Shown here: positions 1-9,924 of the stretch, one piece after another
How the letters are laid out: every line of letters starts with the position of its first letter
Position numbering within the stretch: the stretch's first letter is position 1
Assembly (NCBI GenBank): GCA_008477525.1
Contig: SPDT01000005.1
Coordinates: forward strand, 2,108,001 to 2,172,000
DNA length: 64,000 nt
DNA from: Hypomyces perniciosus
Lineage: Eukaryota > Ascomycota > Sordariomycetes > Hypocreales > Hypocreaceae
Direction of reading: 5' to 3'
Position numbers and translations under genes: made by a program
The notes under the pieces: model-generated
Databases searched by the model: none
Told to the model about the DNA's origin: nothing
What the model saw: the letters and a program-made list of their open reading frames with translations, nothing else

Positions 1-626
1 TCATCCCCTTTCTGTTTGTCAAAGCGAATCATGCCACCATCATTGACCGTAACAAGAAGAGTGTTTGCCGATACCGCCACCATTCGATGCGGATACTTGA
101 AACTCAAACCAGCCGGGGCCTGCACCTTGCAAATATCAGGCAATCCAGCATCCACCGCTCCTCTCCTCTTGAAGAGATCCGGCCTTAGGGTGAAGGTGTA
201 CAAATGGCACGTCTGATCCAGGATATGGATACACAAGGCATCATGTTCCTCTGGATCTGAAAACGCCACACAACCCGGCTGGATAGGCACCGCAAAGTGG
301 AAGTTGAAAACCAGAGAGGCATCAATCTCCTTATTCTTCTTGCAAACATCCGCCGCCCGGATACTCAATAAGGTTCCATCCTCCAAAATCCGCCAGAGAA
401 AGCTTTGCGGTGAATCGTGCCATTTTCGTCGGTATATAGAGGCTGTAGTAGCAATATGCTTCAGTCGAAAGGTCGTCTCATCCTCGACGTCGTGGGAAAG
501 CTTGGAACGGCCTCTGCTGCTGCCAGAACTGGAGGGGACTCGGATGGTGATGATCGACGATGGGGAGGCAGGTTCGAGGTTCAAGCGGGTCTCTTTGAAG
601 AGATACTGGATCTCGCCCGAATCCAT
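1..626 (-). CDS. NUP120: Nucleoporin Nup120/Nup160 family, N-terminal part (partial, runs off the left edge)
   Basis: The minus strand is open from the ATG at 626 to the window edge, giving 208 codons. The protein starts MDSGEIQYLFKETRLNLEP and continues with beta-strand-rich text, including SFLWRILEDGTLLSIRAAD and MVAVSANTLLVTVNDGGMIRF. This is the style of the first blades of the Nup120/Nup160 propeller. Nup120 is a scaffold of the Y-shaped (Nup84/Nup107) complex of the nuclear pore. In fungi it is usually above 1,100 residues, so about five sixths of the gene lies left of the window. The start is set by an in-frame TGA about 90 bases upstream with no other in-frame ATG between. No intron is seen in the visible part. 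It is transcribed away from the rest of the window. The family is recalled from the propeller text and could not be searched. Confidence 0.75.
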   Translation of the reverse strand, partial: MDSGEIQYLFKETRLNLEPASPSSIITIRVPSSSGSSRGRSKLSHDVEDETTFRLKHIATTASIYRRKWHDSPQSFLWRILEDGTLLSIRAADVCKKNKEIDASLVFNFHFAVPIQPGCVAFSDPEEHDALCIHILDQTCHLYTFTLRPDLFKRRGAVDAGLPDICKVQAPAGLSFKYPHRMVAVSANTLLVTVNDGGMIRFDKQKGD

Positions 627-1117
627 CTCGCCCCCATAAAGCGCATCAGCTATGGACGATGTGGATGGAGATCGTGGCGCGGAAATAGTTGGCGCAAATC
701 GTGGGTGGTGATGGTAATATCAATGGCGGTCGCGTTGCAGGGCGGCAGAATTTCTGTCTCTTTCAATATCGCGCCGCGCTAGCCCGATTTGGAAATCAGC
801 TACTGAGACTCTCAGTTGTTTGTTAATAGATTACGGAGTACTACGGAGTAATAGGCCAAAGGATGAAGATTACAATCAATTTGACTAGAAAGTATCAGTA
901 TCGGCATGTAAAATAAATATAAATAAATAAAAGTATTGATCAACAGTCTACCATGCTAATGTGTCCATCTTATCCCGAACACACTTTATCTCATCATAGC
1001 TCTAATAGGTAAACAGGGGCAGCAAACAGCCAAGTATCCATCAAATAACGCCGAACCCATGCATCTCCTTCAGATGTCTCCGAGTCTCATCACTCATACA
1101 AATCAAATTACAAATAC
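627..1117. other. Intergenic: NUP120 5' side and RAD51 3' side
   Basis: No gene is seen. Two tandem copies of TACGGAGTA lie at 832-840 and 842-850. The stretch from about 870 to 1030 is AT-rich and is the likely RAD51 3' UTR. Confidence 0.6.
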
Positions 1118-2270
1118 TTAGTCCTTCTCCATGTCCTTTGGTGCTGGATCGCCAATGCCATCCTCGCCAATGGCAAACAATGTATCGCTCTCTGGTAGAC
1201 AAGGGCTGTCGTAGATTTTGGCAACTCGTGTCTCACCACGACCTTTCTTCAGACTAATTCTCGTTGTGCTGGCATGGGCAATAATATTGCCACCAATAGG
1301 CTTCTTTGGATCTGGGTTGAACATGGCGCTGGGTCCGCCATCGACCTGCGCAACGACTTGATTGGTGATGACGACGGCAATGCCGAATTCATCTGCGAGA
1401 CGTTGCAAAGTCCTCATGAATTTGGCAAGATGGGTCTGCCGATTCGAAAGCTCACCACGACCACAGAAATCCGTTCGATAGAGTGAGGTGGCACTGTCAA
1501 CAATGAGAAGCGAAAATCTCGTCTCGCACATCATGGCCGCCGCCTGATTCAAAAGCTGAAGTTGATGGTCCGAGTTATACGCACGGGCATATGCAACGTT
1601 ATCCAGAACCTCCTCGCCTGACAGACCAAATCGATTGGCAACCGCCAACAGTCGAACAGGACGGAATGTGCCTTCGGTATCGATGTAAAGGCATTTGCCC
1701 TCGCCGCCACCCATGTCGAACGGTAGCTGGCATGTTACTGCCAGTGTATGACAAATTTGACTCTTTCCGGTTCTGAACTCGCCAAAAAGCTCTGTCACGG
1801 AGCCTGTCTCAATACCACCAGCCAGAAGTGTGTCCAGGTTCTTGGATCCGGTCGTAATGGAGATGAGCTCACTACGTCGCTGATGCATCTCAGTCGCCGT
1901 CGTGAAACCCATTGGGACCAACTTCGACGCTAGTCACGGTTAGATTTCTGGTTGAGATTTCAAGATTGAACATCCATACCCTCGCCCAGGATCTTGGTGG
2001 CCTTTTGCTCCGAGATACCCTTGATCTGCTCAAGGACCCTCCGCGGTGTATACGCCACCGATTCGACAGTGTTGAACCCCCCATCAATAACGAGCTGGAT
2101 ATCGCGCTTTGTCAAACCCGCCACACCCTAAATTCAGAATACGTCAGTGCTACTCAACATCATCTTTGAGAGTTTGGCCATACCTCCAGTGCGGAAAGTG
2201 GCGTAGGCGCACCAGGGCCAGTCATGCTACTCTCGTCGCCCACCTGGGCCTCATCGTACTCCTCGCTCAT
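1118..2270 (-). CDS. RAD51: Rad51 recombinase (RecA/RadA family), 348 aa, three exons
   Basis: Exons are 2270-2184, 2127-1980 and 1929-1118. The introns of 56 and 50 bp have gtatgg donors and ttag/ctag acceptors, and the joined length of 1,047 nt is exactly 349 codons. The acidic N-terminus [18 protein letters not shown] is followed by a helix-hairpin-helix region ([20 protein letters not shown]). The ATPase core follows, with Walker A GEFRTGKS at about residues 128-135 and Walker B LLIVD at about 219-223. The loop-2 region ([10 protein letters not shown]) and the C-terminal [13 protein letters not shown] segment are also present. Rad51 forms nucleoprotein filaments on single-stranded DNA and catalyses strand exchange in homologous recombination. 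The length and all motifs match eukaryotic Rad51 rather than Dmc1, and the gene looks intact. A MluI cell-cycle box lies 155 bp upstream of the ATG. Confidence 0.97.
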
Positions 2271-3046
2271 TTTGACGATTATATAGTTGGCGATCAACTA
2301 ACAAGAGAACGACAACAACGCTGCGCTGTGTAACGTGTAAATTGACGAGATTTCAATATCTATGGCAGAGTGGCAAAATAAGGGCGTGAGGACGGTGAGT
2401 GTGTTGACAGGCAAGCGCGATCGGACGCGTCGAGGCCAGCAGTTGCCTGACGCCAAATCACGTGGTTATTACATTGATTTCTCAGCCGACACTTAGTGCT
2501 TCGTAGGCAAGGAGGCAAGGGGTGACAGAAAAATGCGGACCACAAAAGGCATATGCTCATAGTACTAAAAAATTGCCAGAGAAAGCATAAAATAATTAAC
2601 TGACACAATTACCTCACTTCCATCGATATTTATAGCATTAAGGCCCTTTATCATCACATTATAGCGTTCAGAAATTAAAGGGCAGAAGACTAATCTGCCC
2701 GACATTTTGCGGTCCGCCTTTTTTTTTTGGTTGCCCACTTGCAGGGTAGGAAGACTTCTTTTACCCGTTGGTTACCCAAGGTCCACACCTAGTATGACCC
2801 CCTCAAACTTCATATTCACAATTCAGACATCACATTTCAGGAATTATTGTCGAATTTGGTCTTTATTTGAGAAAAATGTACAAGCAAACTACTCCATTAC
2901 TATGAAGTCCTGAAATCATGTGGCAACCGTTCTTTCCCAACTCCCATCCGATGCAAATCTGAAATGTCAAACTGATCCCGCATTATTAGGCACGTCCTGA
3001 TATCCTTGCTGCTCCAGTAGCAGAGTGGTGCTCCATGTAGTCAAAC
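2271..3046. other. Intergenic: RAD51 promoter and HSP20 3' flank
   Basis: It holds the RAD51 upstream region, including the ACGCGT site at 2425-2430, and beyond it an AT-rich stretch at 2560-2920. I found no convincing gene in either strand. Confidence 0.5.
2425..2430. promoter_or_regulatory. Candidate MluI cell-cycle box (MCB) of RAD51
   Basis: The palindrome ACGCGT sits 155 bp upstream of the RAD51 start codon. ACGCGT is the core recognised by MBF (Mbp1-Swi6/Cdc10-Res), which drives G1/S expression of replication and repair genes including RAD51 in yeasts. One copy alone is weak evidence, and its use here is inferred. Confidence 0.4.
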
Positions 3047-3703
3047 CTAGTTGATGGAAATGCGTCGAACCTCATGCTTCTTGGCCTTTGGGACAGTGAT
3101 GCTGAGAATGCCATCCTTGAAGTTCGCAGTGACAGTGTCTTGTTCGACCCGCGATGGGAAGTTGAAGCTGCGCGAGAATTCGCCAATGCCGCGCTCGGTG
3201 AGCCAGTACTTGGCCTTGTCCACCGGCTGATGCTGCTGTGTCTCCTCCACTTTGGTCTTGTCGTCCTCATCAGTGACGACTTCAAAGCCCGATTCGTGCT
3301 CACTGGCCTCGTCCTCGTCCTCCACGGTGGCTTGGTGGTTGTTCTTAGCCTCCTCGGCCTTGGTGATGGCATCGGTCACAGGAACATCTTCGAGTTGTCC
3401 AGTGGGTGGCGTACCGGCTGTGTAAGTTCGCTCCGTCTTGCCACGAATGACGATGGTCTGGGGATCGGAGAACTCGATGTGGACGCTCTCCTTGTTCATA
3501 CCAGGGAGTTCTCCATGGAGTTCATAGGCCTCGGCAGTCTCGCGGACGTCAAACTTGGGTTGCCACTGAGGAAGGGCCTGGCGGCGGACAGTGCAACCTC
3601 GACCAGATTGACGAGAGTAGCTGTCAAAGTCGTCGAGGAGGCGGAAGAGAGGAGTGAAAGAGGCCTCAGTGGGCTGGTAAAAGGTGCGAGGGAAGAAAGC
3701 CAT
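3047..3703 (-). CDS. Small heat-shock protein, Hsp20/Hsp30 (alpha-crystallin) family, 218 aa
   Basis: A single exon begins MAFFPRTFYQPTEASFTPLF and carries the alpha-crystallin domain from about residue 48 to the end. Diagnostic text includes FDVRETAEAYELHGELPGM, IVIRGKTERTY and, near the C-terminus, FSRSFNFPSRVEQDTVTANF then GILSITVPKAK. Between the two halves of the domain sits a highly acidic insertion of about 60 residues (for example VEDEDEASEHESGFEVV). Such an insertion is known in fungal Hsp30-type proteins. These proteins are ATP-independent holdases that keep denatured proteins soluble. The C-terminal RRISIN supplies an I-x-I motif that normally mediates oligomer assembly. Upstream are a TATA box (3883-3888) and HSE-like inverted GAA/TTC units, which fits a stress-induced gene. 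The long opposite-strand open frame at 3074-3757 is a shadow of this gene. Confidence 0.93.
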   Translation of the reverse strand: MAFFPRTFYQPTEASFTPLFRLLDDFDSYSRQSGRGCTVRRQALPQWQPKFDVRETAEAYELHGELPGMNKESVHIEFSDPQTIVIRGKTERTYTAGTPPTGQLEDVPVTDAITKAEEAKNNHQATVEDEDEASEHESGFEVVTDEDDKTKVEETQQHQPVDKAKYWLTERGIGEFSRSFNFPSRVEQDTVTANFKDGILSITVPKAKKHEVRRISIN

Positions 3704-3882
3704 TGTGCGTGCTTGTGCGGTGTTGGGCTTGAAAGAAGTTTGGTTGGTAGATTGTGAAAGTCTTCGTGGGAGAAGATTGAGTTGAGAAGATTGCAGAAAA
3801 TGCTTTGTGTTTGTTACTTGTGTGTTGGAAGAGTGTGTTCTGATGGAGGAGATATGATGTACTGGAGGGACTCGAGGCCTTG

Positions 3883-3888
3883 CTTTAT
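3883..3888 (-). promoter_or_regulatory. TATA box of the HSP20 gene
   Basis: TATAAA reads on the minus strand about 180 bp upstream of the start codon. This implies a leader of about 150 nt, a layout typical of strongly inducible fungal genes. Confidence 0.55.
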
Positions 3889-3967
3889 ACTTGATTGACG
3901 TTCTCTCGCAATGGCTGACGGCGGGCTCTTGCCTTCAGAAACCATCCGAATTACAATCATTCGAGGA

Positions 3968-4122
3968 TTCTGGAAATTAACTGAATCTACTAGCAGATCC
4001 CAAATCACCCTACAAACGGTTTGCGTATTTCAAAGAAGCCTGCTGCTGACAATAGCACTCACAAGCGGCTTCGGGTCGCTGGTGGTGATGACCAGAAAGC
4101 GCTGGGAGGCACTGGAACATTC
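3968..4122. promoter_or_regulatory. Candidate heat-shock elements upstream of HSP20
   Basis: TTCTGGAA at 3968-3975 and GAACATTC at 4115-4122 are the inverted TTCnnGAA and GAAnnTTC pairs bound by Hsf1. They lie about 80 and 230 bp beyond the TATA box. A full HSE needs three or more units, and I see only two-unit elements, so binding is inferred from position next to a heat-shock gene. Confidence 0.4.
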
Positions 4123-5270
4123 CACCAGCTGTCAGGTGCCAGCACTTTTGCCGGCCATCCATGGATCCCTCATTCGTACCTCAACACATTATGCAATTGC
4201 CAGAAATTAGAATTCAGTGGCAATGATATATAGAGAAAATGACTTGGAAATAATGAGCACACATTCTCGCTCTGGTTTAATGTTGCTCTTCCCAAGCAGT
4301 AGAAGTATGTGGTGTGTCCTAATCTCGATTTGAACTAAGGTACCTAGTTAACAGGTGCCTATTTCCGGCACCTATATAAGAATGATCTCTGCTTTGCAAC
4401 CTTGGAGAAGATACTATTACAGGAATTACCGGCATTATCTGTGTAGTATGAAGCGGTAGAAATACTAGAATTACGATCAGTAACATAAAATCTAGGAATG
4501 GGAAAATCATGGGTTTGGATCAGCTGTTTAGCGTTCAACTGGTCGACAAAAAAAGCGGGACTGCAAAGCACATTTCCCTGCGAATAACATTTCAAGGGAC
4601 CGATCATAGCAACGTCAAACCACAAAATTAAAAACTACAAATGATAAAACAAGCTTGCAATAGTAAAGGTAATAGGCTGATAATTTTCTAGAATTTTTAA
4701 GCTGGATATGTGGCAGTTTTGGGAGGCATATCCCTTTTGGAGTCCCGCTTTTTCGTCGACCCGTTGGCGTTCTATGTATTGGGAATTTGCTCGGCACTGT
4801 GTGGCTTGTCCTAGGTACCTATGTAAGCCCTCGCCACATCTCCAGGGCATTCGCCACCCAAAATAAGCCACTGCAGATCAACCCCAAAAGTCGATTCATG
4901 TGCTTGCATGTAAGTTGGCGAGCAAATTCAAACATTGATATTGGTGGATTAATCGAGCTGTCTACATACATAAGCTAGACCGTGGCAAATTATAGAGGCT
5001 TAACAATCGTGAGGGATGTCTCCCTTTCGCCACTGGGCGTTGACCAGTGATCACTCAGTTCTACACTCCAGCGAGAGGATGCAGTTGGGAAAGAGGAAGA
5101 AAAGATCAGGCATTAAAAACCATAGACGATTTGTCTAATACACTCCTTGTAGTATGCGTAGCTTTTCAATCATGGCCTGCGTGTCAATCGCTGATGTCCA
5201 ATATGCCGCCCTATGTGGTATCATTCTATCCAGCCTCCTAAACAAGGATTTGTTAGAGGTCTTCGGAAAC

Positions 5271-7360
5271 TCAGCTCACGGACAAGTCCGATGGCGTAAA
5301 GGGTGACTCATAAAACGTACCATGCACGGAATTCCCACTCATGCCCCTATTGCCCGTAAGGTCGCGGCGCTGAAATTTGGGCATTGTAGCAACCGGAGGA
5401 CGCATAGCGGCCAGTGGTCTAGAACCTTGAACGCGGCTGAAAAGTCCGACTAGCCTTCGACCAACAGATGGTTCAAGTTCGGTCCCATCCCTAGCAATCT
5501 TCACCTCCCTGTTGGAGTTCCACGGATTCCGTAGCCCCCGCGTCCGGTAGAACGGCAACCGACTTGTCGAAAGCCATTCAAGGTTGAAGGGCTTCCCCAA
5601 TGCCCTAGTTTCCTCATCTTCAGCAGGAGCATCAGCGTTGCTGTCGTCCTCATCTTCAGATCCACTCTCAGAGTCCCCCCTTTCTATTTCCCAAAAGATT
5701 GTACCCCTGGGTGAATCATCAACGATTTTGCCCTTAGGAGCATATTCTGTCGCATCGATGAGGGTGGCCTTCGGTAGATCTATGTCGTTCGTAGCCTGGG
5801 ACGCTGGTGTAAGTTTGACTGCCGCCTTTGGGTCGTCGTTGATTTCAGATGTCATTCGCGCGTATCCAAAATATTCTCCCGACTTATTAGCTGAGAAAAT
5901 CAAATACACATTATCACAAGTCTGTATTTCATTAGTTACCATCCAATCATAACAAGAACAATGAAGTACAGCATACTAACCTTGAAGGCGTTATTAATGG
6001 CTTCTTCATTGTGAGATTGTGTTGCCCAGATTCCCGTCCGCACACTGAGTTCGAGGTCCTCGACTGTTAGGCTTTTCAAGATGAAGAACCTGTCTTTCTT
6101 TGACGTCTCGTCCCATGAGGTGTTGGATGTGGAGTTTCTCGACGTCGGACTTGCGTGACTTGCTTCTGTGGTATCGCTCCCTTGTGGTTGATTGTTCGAC
6201 CCCGAAGACTCAGGAGTGCTTGCTGCTGGACCAGTTGGCGCAGACAGGCGAGTGGCACCTTCAACCGTGCTCTTCCGCAGCCGACTAACAAGTCTAACAG
6301 ATTCAAACTTGGATTCGTGTAGTTTTTGTTGCCCTGCTACAGAAGATGTCTCGTCTTGGAAATTGGCAAAAGCGCAGTTGCTCTTGGAGATAAGAAACAA
6401 CGACACCAAGCCAGTCGTTTCCTTGCATACGTGATTGACAAGCTTCATTAGATCGGTTTGTGGGGGGAGATTGCCGATCCAGACAGCATTCCCTTGGTTT
6501 CAAATCACTGTTAGCGGAAGACATATGGATAGGTACATGGGATCTTGGAGATATACCGCTCTGTCGTGGTTTACGCGGTGGTCCCCGAACGGTGCCTTTT
6601 CGTTTGTCTTCATCTGTACACAATTTAGCCTGGTGTTTATCTGCAAGTCAGAGAGATGTCTCCTACCATATGTGTTACGTTTTGGTTCAGAAGGTATACT
6701 ACAAACCACTGGCGACCGGACCGCTGCTGGAGGGTCTGATGGGGGGATGTTTCCGGCATTATACTGGCCAGTGACCATATTTGCTTGCATGCTCTGGGGG
6801 TGCCCTGGATATTGAGTAGCATGAGGGTAGTAATATGCCGTCTGCGGAGGGTTCATTGCCGCTGGGCTCGGATAGTAGGCAATATTGTGTCCTGGTGGCA
6901 TTGTTGTTTGCATTTGACTAGGTGACAGTTGACCAGGGGTGTAATATGATGGCATATGTGGTTGCGGGACATAATAGCCTTGATTTGCCAAATGTATTGG
7001 TGGCGAAGGTGCAGGATATCGTGGCATCGGAGCCATCTGAGGCATCATGGGAGGAGGGGATGTATGGTTATATCTTTGTTGACCCCCTTGGTATTGCCCG
7101 TGTCGAAAGTTGACCGGAGGCAAGGTGCCAACAAATGGTGCCATACTGTATGGATCCGGGCGAGTCGATCTCATGTCGAACTGGGATGAGAATACATGCT
7201 GAGTCGATGGGAAATGGTTCTGTTGCTGAGAAGGAACCCCCTGTTCGAATGCTCCTTGCCTGATTCCCGGGATATGCCCCCCTTGAGAATCAACAGCCTG
7301 CTGTGGAATATGCTCGACATTTTCCGCTCCGGATGTCGAGGGGGCCGACGTGCCACCCAT
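5271..7360 (-). CDS. RRM-YTH domain RNA-binding protein (m6A reader family), about 635 aa, four exons
   Basis: Exons are 7360-6700, 6640-6557, 6492-5981 and 5921-5271. The introns are 59, 64 and 59 bp, and all phases close. The first 220 residues are Pro/Gln/Met/Tyr-rich and low in complexity. An RRM follows at about 249-330 (NAVWIGNLPPQTDL, NCAFANFQDE). The YTH domain runs from about 383 to 580 (RFFILKSLTVEDLELSVRTG, YLIFSANKSGEYFGYARM). It keeps aromatic-cage tryptophans at about 404 (GIWATQ) and 535 (EWLSTS). An acidic linker of about 80 residues splits the YTH domain. The YTH family binds N6-methyladenosine or, in fission yeast Mmi1, DSR motifs, so the RNA target here is undecided. The open frame extends to 7420 only through a GTG. 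I start at the first ATG, but a TTTTAG acceptor at 7422-7427 leaves room for an upstream exon. Confidence 0.85.
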
Positions 7361-9900
7361 TGAAAAATAGTAGTGCGGGCAATGTCCAGACGCTCTGGTC
7401 GTGTCAAATCGTTCGTTCACTAACTAAAAGATGACACGGCTGCAATTGGAACCTCTAGGAGAAGATTCGGAAATGCGACTGAGGCAGGAGGGGTGCCGAA
7501 GTTACCAGCTTTCAAAGAGCCAGGGCAATCGATTGAAGCATTGAGTCACCAGACATGAAAAGATCATCTGATACCGAGCAAAGTCGAGAACAGCCACAGG
7601 CAAAGACGCCACAGCAGGTATAAAATGGCCGTTTGAAGAGGGAAAAAAAGGTCAAGCGCCTTCCCTTTAACCCTAAGACTGTGGCTTGCTTGTACTAAGA
7701 GGAGATGGGAGGGTTGTCTTGAGTAGGGTAGGGTTGATCCAGGAGGTGGGAGAAAGAAAGCCGTTACCGTCCAGGGAGTAGGCAATGCGTTTCGCCCCAG
7801 CGGTTCCAAGGAAGCACCGACTAGTCTGGGGGAGATCGACGTTCAAGAAATGTATCTGAGGTTACTGCTGTGTTTGGAACAGGGGTATTATGCCCTATGG
7901 GGCCGTTTTCCCGACGCAAAACACCGGCTGGACAACCCTGTATTGGTCAATGGTGAATGGTGAATGGTGGCCTTTCTATTAAAGAAAAGCGAGTTGGTTG
8001 CAAGGATCCCTGTCTTTCATATCATGGATTTTTGAGACATGTGTGGCCAAGTTGTGACCGGGTTCACAAGAGTGTCTCTGGGCGAGAATCGGGCACAAAA
8101 CCCAAATGAATGTCGATGGCCAGTGGTAGAATGAGAATAATGGGGTCAATGATCATTAGCTTCGTCAAGGAGCTGAATTAAGTACAGGTCAGCATGCGTG
8201 ACTTGATAAGCTAGCTGTTCAGCAGAGCGCAACGCTGGAAACGAGAGAGGTGCGTAAATTGGTGCTTAATCATGCCACCCCGTCAACGGAGCAAGAGCCA
8301 AGCCGGGTCAAAATGCTCACTTACCAAGCCGAGTAAAGAGTGCGGCTAAAGCCAGGGTGAGTGATGGCTCGCAAAGATAGAGTCTCGCTAAGCGTTGGCT
8401 TAGAGCACAAGCCGGGTAATGTCTGTATGTAAAACTAGGAGAGCGAGGGAATGGGCCTCGGACAAGGCAGGGTAGCGGCAGTTTGGTGTCAAAACCGAGG
8501 ATGGTGAGTGCCGGCAGAGGTGGTGAGGAGTGTTAACTATTGTATATCGTCGAGACTAGGGTACCACTTCCGCACGAAGCACATACTGTGGCCCGATCCG
8601 TGGATGCGTCTGATCGTTCCGAACCACTCAGTCTTTCAGACTGTACAGGTGGAACCACGACTATCGAGAAGCCAATCTAAGGCAGGGAAACGGACCAGTA
8701 TCCGAGCAGCACGCGAATGAAAAACGTTGAGAAGGTACACCGAGTCAAGGCTGTATGCGCCCTCCTGGTGGCGGATAGGTTGGGGGGGTCAGTTGCCCGT
8801 ATATACACCCAATGATCCAGTCGGTAATCCGGTCGGTAATCCAGGAGCAGATCTGGGGTATGTGGCGTGTCCACGTCTGCAAACAAGCATGTTTACTCAC
8901 TGAGATGGGAGCAAGGGGGCCTGGGCCTGTTTTGACCGACAGCTTACAGGCCTCTGAGAGGCATGTGGGTGTTTCCTGCACAAGTAACTGGGATGGTCGA
9001 GTGGCGTTGGGCTCTGTCTGCAACACAACATGCAGCCGGAGGCGTGGCTCGTCTTGTCCCAGACCCAAGGCGAGTTCTTATCGAAGGCGCCCAGGGGAGC
9101 ACCAATCCCGGAAGTTGAAAGTCATGATGGTCTTCTGCCAAGGGGGGTGCGGCCAACAATGGATCTAACAATAGGGCCAACGAGGAGCCGGCAGGGGCAT
9201 GGAAGGAAGATGATGTCGCTTCGAGAGCCCGCACGCATCGCACTGGGCCCCGAGACAAAATGTGGCTGGCCGCACTGGGCATCGAGAGGTCGCACGAGGG
9301 TTGTCAAACAAGGCAGCGGGATGCTATTTTGTGGCCCCTTTTCGCCACTCTCCTATGTACACTTGTCAGGGAGTCACTGAGTGCGAGTAGGTACGAAGTA
9401 CACCCTCTTGTTGACACTGTAAAGAAGGCATTCATCCTCATCCTACTTCGCACCCGGACCCGAAAACAACAGACCGTCGCTCGTGTTCCCTGCCCGGCTG
9501 TATCATGGTTGGCTTCTTACCTCTTCCCGTTAGCCTTGGCCAACTTTCGCCATGTCCCGCACGTCAATCAATGCCTGGACTTACCGCCGGTCGTAAGCCA
9601 CCTCGCACCAGCACCACATGGCTCCAGGGGACGGAGGAACCGGTTACGTGAGATGCATCTAAATTTCCGGGTCGCGATAACCGGCCCCCAACACACACGC
9701 ACTCACACATAGTCAGGTCGTCGGGCCGGTGGACGGCGCCTCCGTGTAATAGTGCCGGGGCCGATACGGAGTAGAGAAGTTGATGGTGGTTTTGCAAATA
9801 TTAGTAGCATGGCTACTACGTCTGAGTAGGCAACTGTATGTTAGGTAAGCCCCACCACAAACAGCCAGATACTCTGTACTACTTCGTAGGTACCTTGTTA
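7361..9900. other. Gene-poor region, part 1 (RRM-YTH upstream side)
   Basis: No coding region is supported. The first kilobase probably holds the promoter and leader of the RRM-YTH gene. A short tandem repeat of GGTGAAT/AATGGTG units is near 7950-7975. One TACGGAGTA copy lies at 9765. Open frames here (for example 9260-9712) are read in several overlapping frames of GC-rich sequence and show no family-like text. Confidence 0.45.
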
Positions 9901-9905
9901 TAGCA

Positions 9906-9924
9906 TGTGTGTGTGTGTGTGTGT
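9906..9924. repeat. (GT)n microsatellite
   Basis: Nineteen bases of alternating TG, directly next to a run of TACGAAGTAC-like words at 9925-9945. Confidence 0.8.

Larger units (their letters stand above)
3704..5270. other. Intergenic: HSP20 upstream region and RRM-YTH 3' flank
   Basis: Apart from the HSP20 promoter elements, no gene is supported. There is a small hairpin at 4353-4373 (AGGTGCC, 7-nt loop, GGCACCT). Open frames on the minus strand at 4319-4871 overlap each other, are short and show no family-like text. Confidence 0.45.

Noticed and set aside
3074..3757. 227-codon open frame antisense to the HSP20 gene
   Set aside because: It mirrors the codon usage of the real minus-strand gene and has Leu/Val/Gly-rich shadow composition with no domain.
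7361..7420. Start of the RRM-YTH protein at 7420
   Set aside because: The codon there is GTG, so the first ATG (7360) is used and a possible upstream exon is noted.
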